64,000 nucleotides of DNA from assembly GCA_039583875.1 (NCBI GenBank), contig CM077159.1, positions 4,963,371 through 5,027,370 of the forward strand, given 5' to 3'. The stretch is from Platanthera guangdongensis. Taxonomy: Eukaryota; Streptophyta; Magnoliopsida; Asparagales; Orchidaceae. Below the pieces are notes generated by a model. The model saw nothing but the letters and a program-made list of their open reading frames with translations. It had not been told where the DNA came from and did not search any database. Positions 57,430 through 64,000 of this stretch are shown one piece after another. Both the position numbers and the translations under genes were made by a program. Every line of letters starts with the position of its first letter. Position 1 is the stretch's first letter.

Positions 57430-57544
57430 TTGGTTAAACATACCATACCTGATTGGTTGTACAGGCTAACACCTGAACCCAAAGATCCCAAGTTAGATCT
57501 GTTTTTCTTTAGTATTTTATTATTAGATTTTGTTTTCACAAATC

Positions 57545-58324
57545 ATGGCCCAAAACAAAGATTATGCTAGCACCAGACCTCCAGTGTGCAATCTACCCAA
57601 GTTTGCACTTTGGAAGGCAAGGATTAGACTTTACATGAATTCTATTGACGAAGATATCTTTAATTCTGTTTTGACAGTGTGTCCAAGACCCCCAGAGAAC
57701 ACAAGTACAAATGTTGTTCCACCTCCATCAGGAACAGATGCTGATATCAAGAGATGGAAAGTAGCTGATGCTAAGGCTATGAACATCCTAGCCCAGACAA
57801 TGTCTGATGATATATTTCAAAAGGTAGCTGAATGTAATTCAGCCAAGAAAATTTGGGACAAGCTCTCAGAAATAGTCTCAGGCTCAGCTGATGAGAGAAA
57901 GGATAGAAGATCCCACCTCATCTCTCAATATGAGAATTTCAAGAAGGGAGAGACTGAGTTAGTGGGAGATATGTACAACAGACTAAGTCTGATTGTCAGT
58001 GAACTCAGGACATTAGACAAAGAGATCTCTCTAACAGAACTTAATGACAAGATCCTAATGTGCTTCCCCAGCACTTGGGATTCAAGAATCTGTCCAATTA
58101 AGGATGCCAGAAGTCTAAATGAAATTACCACTGAAGCTCTATTGGGTAAGCTCAAATCTTATGAGCTACTCATCAAAAATAGAGAGGAAGAACAGAAGGC
58201 TGCCTCACCAGCCACAAGAAAAGAGAAGACCATAGCATTCAAGGCAACTGAAGATCTGCCTGAAGATAAAGCCACAGGCATGATGAACTACTCAGTCTGC
58301 TGGCCAAAAGATTCTACAAGATGG
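57545..58324 (+). pseudogene. gag: Gag of element I, truncated
   Basis: ATG at 57545 (MAQNKDYASTRPPVC). Open through the whole N-terminal Gag domain (LYMNSIDEDIFNSV, MSDDIFQKVAECNSAK, DERKDRRSHLISQYENFK), so it serves as an unbroken reference for the A Gag frame. A frame break near 58275 precedes the cut at about 58324, where gypsy J LTR sequence starts, before the zinc knuckle. Confidence 0.9.
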
Positions 58325-59235
58325 CCAAGCTTGGGGCAAGGCTTCTTAGAATCGTTCGGTCTGTGTTTGTTGGAATCCTGACATGAGAAGTCAGAGCTTG
58401 CAGGCAAGCCCGGGGATAAGCCCACGAGCGGGTGGGGCCTTGGCAAGAGTTCCTTGTGGCGGCCTGTGCGCCATTTGAGGGAGTTGTGTCTCCCTTAGTG
58501 TTTGCGGCTTTATGCCAATGGGGAAATGTGAGTACCCAAATGATGTGATGTTGTGCTAGATGCATACGCAGTAGGGTACCTTGGGTGAAGCCCGGGTGTT
58601 GCATTCATGTGCATAGTAGGCCCTTTTATTATATGCTCAACCAATAGAGAACATGTTTGATGATTGAGACATCCAAGCCTGTTTTTAATGCTTTTCTGTC
58701 TATAGATATTTATATTGCATATGAAGTGCTGACTTGCAGGTTGGAGGGTTCCCCGGGGTCCGTTAGGGGCGGCCGGGAGGAGATGTGTTGTTACACAGTT
58801 TGAGGTCAGCCTTTGCTGACCCACGTTACTAATAATTTGTACAGGGCAAGGATCGCATGCAGGAGCTAGCACGTCGGCCAAAAAGGCCTAAGCCCCATGA
58901 AGTGTTTTTCCCTCTTTTGTAGCACTACATTTATGATGTTGTTTGTTTGAGACTCTTTTGTTCCGGCTTGCATGCCGAGGTAGACTAGGAGTGCTATGCA
59001 CATTCATGATTGTAATTTTACTTGAGTATGGACTTTTGTGGTAGGCCTTAAGGCCTTAGTTGTTACTCTTTTGGTTAGTGGATAACTTCTAGTTGTGTTT
59101 TGTTTCCGCTGTGTTGTGCAAGTGTTTTGAGTTTGGGTAGCTATATCAACTTATAATACTAAAGCTGTGGCGTTCGTATGTTGTGGGGCCCCGGCCGGAC
59201 CCATATTATACACTCATTACAGGGGAGGTGTTACA
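58325..59235 (+). repeat. 5' LTR of gypsy element J, 5' truncated
   Basis: Ends GTTACA at 59235 next to a primer site; related to the H LTR. The start of the LTR is missing at the junction with I. No TATA box or gene seen. Confidence 0.75.
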
Positions 59236-59238
59236 ATT

Positions 59239-59254
59239 TGGTATCAGAGCCAGG
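59239..59254 (+). promoter_or_regulatory. Primer binding site of element J (tRNA-iMet)
   Basis: TGGTATCAGAGCCAGG, three bases after the LTR. Confidence 0.88.
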
Positions 59255-59371
59255 TTAGATTCAAGGTCAGTGCGTAGAGAAGTTATCCACATAAGAGTAA
59301 CGCGGGACCGTGAGTGTCCTTATGTTTTAGTCTTGAGATTGGAGACTAATCCCGTATTTCTTGTTTTCCTG

Positions 59372-60553
59372 AAGAGTGCAAGCAACGAGGCGGGCACTTC
59401 AAGAGCAAGGGATGATCTCTCGGCGAGCAGTGCCACTGCTCCAGGTCTTCTGGGCACGGGTGTAAACCCGGCCGACTTCTGTCGTATGCTTGCAGAAGCG
59501 ATGGTGGCAGCGCAAGCGGCGGCTGCAGCCCAGGTAGCAACCCCTGCTACACCGGACACGGCGACGGCCGTGCCAGGCGGAGAAGCCAGGCGAGTGGAGC
59601 CATTGGCAGAAAGGGTGGTGGTAGGACATGGAGACCGACACATGAGGTATTTCCTGAGTTTCCATCCCCCGTATTTCAAGGGTCTTGGAATGCCAACGGA
59701 TGCGGAGGATTGGTGGGTTCGTATTCAAGAACTGTTAAGGGCGACAGAGATGCCATAGGAGAAGAAATCCGAGTATGCGGCGTTCATGTTGGAAGGAGAC
59801 GCCAAGTTGTGGTGGGTGAGCCATAGCGGCCGCCAGTTCCCGGGACGCACCCCGTCGGTGGAAGAATTTGGGGACGCTTTTCTAAAGAGGTATATTCCAG
59901 TTTCAACACGGTTGGCCCTGCAGAGGCAGTTTCTGCATCTAATGCAGCGAGACAAGACAGTGGACGAGTACGTGCAAGAGTTCACCCGTTTGGGTCGTTA
60001 TGCGGGAACGACAATGGCGGATGATGTAGAGAGGGATAACCTCTTCTACCAAGGGTTGAGGGAGAATCTGAGACAACCCCTCATCTCCTTGAAGAGGGCG
60101 GGATTTAATGAGCTAGTTGAAGCCGCCAGGAGTTTGGAGAATGATCTGGAGCGAACCCAGCGTCGAAAGGGTTTAACTCCCAAGCATGGGGAAGGGAAGC
60201 CCTCCCAATCTCATGTAAAGTCTGATGGGAGTAGGTGGAGGAGGAAGCCTCACACTTCCAGGTCGGGGGAGAGGAGCAATTAGACGCCTGGGGGTTCTCA
60301 CTCTAGGGGACCGCCGACGTGTTACAACTGCGGGAAGGTTGGGCACATAGCCCGTGCTTGTCAGCAAGGGGGAGTGGGGCAAGATACAAAGCAGGAGCAG
60401 TCTGTGCGCTCGGTCCCCAGTGCTGCAGAGAAAGGAAAGATGGCGGAGTCGAGCGCTTCTCGGTTCCAACCGGTGCAACCAAGGGATTACAACCTTGGAC
60501 AGCAAGAAGCGATCCTGTCAAACCGATGTGGTGACAGGTATGAAGAAATCTAA
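59372..60553 (+). pseudogene. gag: Gag of gypsy element J
   Basis: No ATG is obvious at the N-terminus; the frame is open from the leader. Ala-rich N-terminal part, then HPPYFKGLGMPTDAEDWW, AKLWWVSHSG, DEYVQEFTRLGRYAG, a basic stretch, and a zinc knuckle [14 protein letters not shown] (60320-60361). In-frame TAG stops at 59756-59758 and 60281-60283 interrupt an otherwise intact frame. The end overlaps the start of the pol frame by a few codons near 60540, in another frame. Confidence 0.87.
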
Positions 60554-62033
60554 GTTTGCATTTGTGCTTCATACTTTTAGACCCCCCCCCCTTTCCGTGT
60601 GTTGTCTTGTTGTAGGCTTCGTGTTAGTTTCTGGATACCCCGCTAGGGTATTGTTCGATACGGGGGCTTCGCACTCTTTTCTTGCGGAGAGTTTCATCCG
60701 AAGGGTAGGAGTCGAGTCTTTCTCGGCGGACGCGGAACTGAAAGTGCGCATGCCCAATGGGTCATCTATGACCACCGGGGCTAAAGGGCGCATCTGTTGG
60801 GAGCTAGACGGAGTTGACTTCGCTCTGGAAGCGGCAGTGTTGCCGTTAGTAGAGTTCGATGTCATTTTGGGCATGGACTGGCTTGCAGAGCAGCGCGCCA
60901 GCATTGATTGTTTATCAAAGGTTGTGACCCTAAAGAGTAAGGGGCAAGCGGAAGTCAAATTTGTGGGCCTTTGTGGAGTAGCCCATTCCCTAATTACGGC
61001 CATGCAAATGATGCGGGCGGTTAGCCAGGGAGGTGTGGCGCTGGTAGCGTTGTTGGAGGTTCGTCTCTCCCAGCTATCTATTGAGGAAGTGCCTGTGGTG
61101 GCAGAGTTCAAGGATGTGTTTCCGGATGAACTTCCTGGAGCGCCTCCTCGGCGGGAGATCGACTTCTCGATCGAGTTAGTGCCGGAGGCTAGACCGGTGT
61201 CGCGTCCTCCATTTAGGATGGCACCAAAGGAGTTGGCGGAACTTAAGGTACAGTTACAGGAACTGTTGGAGCAAGGGTATATTAGACCCAGTTCCTCACC
61301 GTGGAGCGCACCGGTGTTGTTTGTAAAGAAGAAAGACGGTAGCATGCGCCTATGCATAGACTACCGAGAGCTGAATAAATTGACCGTCAAGAATAAGTAT
61401 CTGATTCCTCGGATAGACGATTTGTTCGACCAATTGGTGGGGTCAGTGGTATATTCGAAGTTGGACTTGAAGTCAGGCTACTATCAGCTGCGAATTCGGG
61501 ACGAGGACATACCCAAGACTGCTTTTGGGACAAGGTACGGACACTTTGAGTTTACAGTGATGTCGTTCGGGTTGACGAACGCACCATCGGTGTTCATGGA
61601 TCTGATGAATCGAGTATTTCGGGATTACTTGGATTCGTTTGTGGTTGTCTTCATTGATGACATCTTGGTGTACTCCAAGTCTGAAGTGGAGCATGAGACC
61701 CACTTGAGAGTGGTCCTGCAAGTGTTGAGGGAGAACCAACTGTTTGCAAAGTTCTCAAAGTGCGAGTTCTGGTTAGCCAAGCTGGCGTTTTTGGGCCACG
61801 TGATTAGTGGTGATGGGGTGGCAGTGGATCCAGCGAAAGTGGAAGCCATCAGAGATTGGCCGGTGTTGAGGACCGTGGCGGAGGTCAGAAGTTTTCTTGG
61901 ACTAGTCGGGTATTATAGGAGATTCGTGGAGAATTTCTCGAAGATAGCTCTACCCCTCACCTCTCTCACTCGTAAAGACCATAAGTTTGAATGGACCAAA
62001 GAGTGCAGTCAAGCATTTGAGGCCCTGAAGTAG
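60540..62033 (+). CDS. pol: Gypsy protease and reverse transcriptase, element J
   Basis: Open frame. Aspartic protease [11 protein letters not shown] (near 60648) and VILGMDWL; reverse transcriptase with [49 protein letters not shown], the catalytic [11 protein letters not shown] (near 61652) and [18 protein letters not shown]. All catalytic residues are present. A TAG at 62031-62033 ends it just before RNase H, whose frame continues directly. I chose the ATG at 60540 since upstream text in this frame is a shadow of gag. A poly-C run (about 60580-60592) follows the start. Confidence 0.9.
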   Translation: MKKSKFAFVLHTFRPPPLSVCCLVVGFVLVSGYPARVLFDTGASHSFLAESFIRRVGVESFSADAELKVRMPNGSSMTTGAKGRICWELDGVDFALEAAVLPLVEFDVILGMDWLAEQRASIDCLSKVVTLKSKGQAEVKFVGLCGVAHSLITAMQMMRAVSQGGVALVALLEVRLSQLSIEEVPVVAEFKDVFPDELPGAPPRREIDFSIELVPEARPVSRPPFRMAPKELAELKVQLQELLEQGYIRPSSSPWSAPVLFVKKKDGSMRLCIDYRELNKLTVKNKYLIPRIDDLFDQLVGSVVYSKLDLKSGYYQLRIRDEDIPKTAFGTRYGHFEFTVMSFGLTNAPSVFMDLMNRVFRDYLDSFVVVFIDDILVYSKSEVEHETHLRVVLQVLRENQLFAKFSKCEFWLAKLAFLGHVISGDGVAVDPAKVEAIRDWPVLRTVAEVRSFLGLVGYYRRFVENFSKIALPLTSLTRKDHKFEWTKECSQAFEALK

Positions 62034-63833
62034 AGGCTTATGATGGCTCCAATCCTGAGTTTACCGCAAGGGACCGATGGATTTCAGATTTTCAGTGACG
62101 CATCGGGATGCGGTTTGGGTTGCGTGTTGGTGCAACATGGCAAGGTGATAGCTTTTGGGTCTAGACAGCTGAAACCTCATGAGAGGAATTACCCCGTCCA
62201 TGACTTGGAGTTGGCGGCGGTAATCTTCGCGCTGAAAATATGGCGACACTATGTGTATGGCGCAAGGGTGGAGATCTTCACGGACCATAAAAGCCTGAAG
62301 TATCTCTTGGACCAAAAGGACTTGAACATGCGGCAACGCAGATGGGTTGAGTTTCTTGGAGACTACGAAGTGGTGATTCAGTATACGCCGGGTAAAGCCA
62401 ACGTGGTGGCGGACGCTTTGAGTAGAAAGTACTCGGGGCAAGGAAATTGGATCGAAGCTCATGATGAGCGGTTGGTACGGGAATGGGAGTCCCTTGGATT
62501 GGAATGTGTTGCGAGAGGCGAGGCTAGCGTGGCTCGGTTGAACTGGATTGAAGTGCAAAACGACTTGTCCGATCGTATTCGGGAAGCGACTCGATTGGAT
62601 GTGGAGTTTCAACCTTTGGTGTTGGAGGCTCAAAAGGGCGAGAGCAGCGCCTGGGAGATGATTGGTGGAATCTTGAGAAAGGATGGAAGGGTTTGTGTAC
62701 CGCAGTTTGGCAATCTCCGTGAGGAGTTGATGTTTGAGGCCCACTTCTCAAAGTACTCCATTCACCCGGGCAGTACAAAGATGTACTTGGATATGAAGAA
62801 AACCTTTTGGTGGCCGGGGTTGAAGCGAGATGTAGCTTTGTATGTGAATCGTTGCCAAACATGTGCCTTGGTGAAGGCCGAATGTCAGAAACCGGGTGGG
62901 TTCCTGAAGCCCCTTCCAATTCCTGAGTGGAAATTTGAGGACATCTCCATGGACTTTGTGCATGGTTTGCCTAGATCGCAGCATGGTAATGATGCTATTT
63001 GGGTGATCGTGGATCGCCTAACCAAGGTGGCTCACTTCATCCCAAATCGGAAAGAGGACAGCGTGGAGAAGCTGGTGGAGTTGTATGTTCGCAACATTGT
63101 GCGACTGCACGGAATTCCTAAGAGCATAGTCAGTGATCGAGATAGACGGTTTACGTCTAAGGACTGGAGATTGGTTCAGAAGAGCTTGGGCACGAAGCTA
63201 AAGTTCAGTACGGCGTTCCATCCTCAAACTGATGGGCAAACGGAGAGAACGAACCGTACTATGGAGGATATGTTGAGAATGTGTGTTCTTGATTTCGGCA
63301 AGAAGTGGGAGGATCACCTCTTCATGGTAGAATTTGCGTACAACAATAGTTTTCAAGCAAGCATAAAAATGGCGCCATACGAAGCTTTGTATGGGAGGCA
63401 GTGTCGAACGCCAATGTCTTGGGCAGAGGCGGGAGACACCAAACTGTTGGGAAAGGATGCGGTGGTTGACGCTTGTGAGTTGGTACGGACCATCCAAGAA
63501 CGTATGAAGGTGGCACAGGACCGTCAAGCTAAATACTTTAATGCTCGTCACCGGAAGGTGGAGTTCGCGGTAGGCGATTGGGTCTACTTGAAGATCAAGC
63601 CGTTCAAAGGCGCCTCACGTATTCGCCGGCTCAAGAAGTTGAGTCCAAGGTTTTTGGGGCCTTTTGAAGTAGTTGAGCGGGTAGGAGAAGCAGCTTATCG
63701 GTTGGCGCTGTCCGTGGATTTGAGTGGATTGCATGACGTCTTCCACGTCTCCGTTTTGAGGAAAGCCTTGGTGGAGGCTAGCGTAGTGATTGAGCCGGCA
63801 TCGGTGCCGATTGAGCAAGACTTGAGGACGTGA
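62034..63833 (+). CDS. pol: Gypsy RNase H and integrase, element J
   Basis: Same frame as the preceding ORF after one stop. RNase [43 protein letters not shown] and VVADALSRK. Integrase zinc region HPGSTKMYL...[11 protein letters not shown]; core [46 protein letters not shown] block [17 protein letters not shown] then [14 protein letters not shown]. All expected catalytic residues are seen. Typical of the Del/Tekay group of plant chromoviruses, by pattern. Confidence 0.92.
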   Translation, partial: RLMMAPILSLPQGTDGFQIFSDASGCGLGCVLVQHGKVIAFGSRQLKPHERNYPVHDLELAAVIFALKIWRHYVYGARVEIFTDHKSLKYLLDQKDLNMRQRRWVEFLGDYEVVIQYTPGKANVVADALSRKYSGQGNWIEAHDERLVREWESLGLECVARGEASVARLNWIEVQNDLSDRIREATRLDVEFQPLVLEAQKGESSAWEMIGGILRKDGRVCVPQFGNLREELMFEAHFSKYSIHPGSTKMYLDMKKTFWWPGLKRDVALYVNRCQTCALVKAECQKPGGFLKPLPIPEWKFEDISMDFVHGLPRSQHGNDAIWVIVDRLTKVAHFIPNRKEDSVEKLVELYVRNIVRLHGIPKSIVSDRDRRFTSKDWRLVQKSLGTKLKFSTAFHPQTDGQTERTNRTMEDMLRMCVLDFGKKWEDHLFMVEFAYNNSFQASIKMAPYEALYGRQCRTPMSWAEAGDTKLLGKDAVVDACELVRTIQERMKVAQDRQAKYFNARHRKVEFAVGDWVYLKIKPFKGASRIRRLKKLSPRFLGPFEVVERVGEAAYRLALSVDLSGLHDVFHVSVLRKALVEASVVIEPASVPIEQDLRT

Positions 63834-64000
63834 GTCCTTCCAATTGCTATAGAGGATTCGGAGACTCGGCAGTTGCGGAATAAAGAAGTTAGACTCGTGA
63901 AAGTTCGATGGGACAACTGTGGTCGTGAGGAGTTCTCTTGGGAACGAGAACAAGCCATGCTAGAAGATTATCCAGAACTCTTCATGTCAGGTACAATTTA
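63834..64000 (+). pseudogene. pol: Chromodomain-like C-terminus of J pol, cut by window end
   Basis: After a TGA at 63831-63833 the same frame continues with ETRQLRNKEVRLVKVRW and EEFSWEREQAMLEDYPELF, the usual end of Del/Tekay-type pol. The stop removes this tail from the integrase unless it is read through or is an error. Confidence 0.75.

Noticed and set aside
58325..59235. Possible host gene upstream of J
   Set aside because: Ends as an LTR with TTACA plus primer site and resembles the H LTR.

Overview
The window is plant nuclear DNA made almost wholly of nested LTR retrotransposons. I found no host protein gene, rRNA, tRNA or CRISPR. Plant origin follows from Ty1/copia elements with initiator-tRNA-Met primer sites and from Ty3/gypsy chromovirus-like pol genes. 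The species cannot be told; a flowering plant, probably a eudicot, is inferred.

Layout. 1-11287: minus-strand copia element A (left LTR cut by the window edge). It sits in gag of an older copia, B (11288-12262). Also in B gag sits minus-strand copia C: 3' LTR 12263-13965, 3' ORF 14227-17128, then, beyond an inserted element, 29050-30607. The inserted element is copia D, complete, 17129-29049, with two 1925-bp LTRs and a near-perfect 5-bp target duplication. 30608-32545: 3' end of a plus-strand copia, E. 32546-39250: gypsy K integrase tail, long LTR and a duplicated LTR-like segment. 39251-42240: plus-strand copia P remnants. 43080-46875: minus-strand gypsy M. 46876-51744: decayed plus-strand copia G. 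51745-53068: minus-strand gypsy N. 53070-55892: plus-strand gypsy H, interrupted by family-A copia I (55893-58324). 58325-64000: plus-strand gypsy J, the best preserved pol, running off the window.

Copia elements A, C, D and G share a Sirevirus-like plan: gag with zinc knuckle and coiled coil, protease, integrase, reverse transcriptase, RNase H, then a long extra ORF before the 3' LTR. The four extra ORFs are recognisably one protein family.

The most unusual signal is a set of short CpG-containing palindrome arrays. Each family has its own word: ATCGTCGA/TCGACGAT in A and I, GTGTCGACAC in C, TACTCGAGTA in D, a CCGCC/GCGCTA motif in E, ACGTCGAC in G. The array lies in U3 of the LTR, usually just upstream of a TATA box. 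In A, C and D the same family word recurs between pol and the 3' ORF, again followed by a TATA-like box and then, about 110-145 nt on, the 3' ORF start. This looks like a duplicated promoter module for the extra gene. Two gypsy LTRs (M, H) also carry CpG-palindrome arrays.

A second unusual signal is a hairpin near the LTR 3' end whose C-rich loop is kept while its stem differs but stays paired in three families.

Nearly all coding regions are broken. A has LTRs almost identical by eye (3 differences in 642 bp) yet a dozen or more frameshifts, nearly all one-base insertions in short runs. Sequencing insertion errors are therefore a real possibility there.
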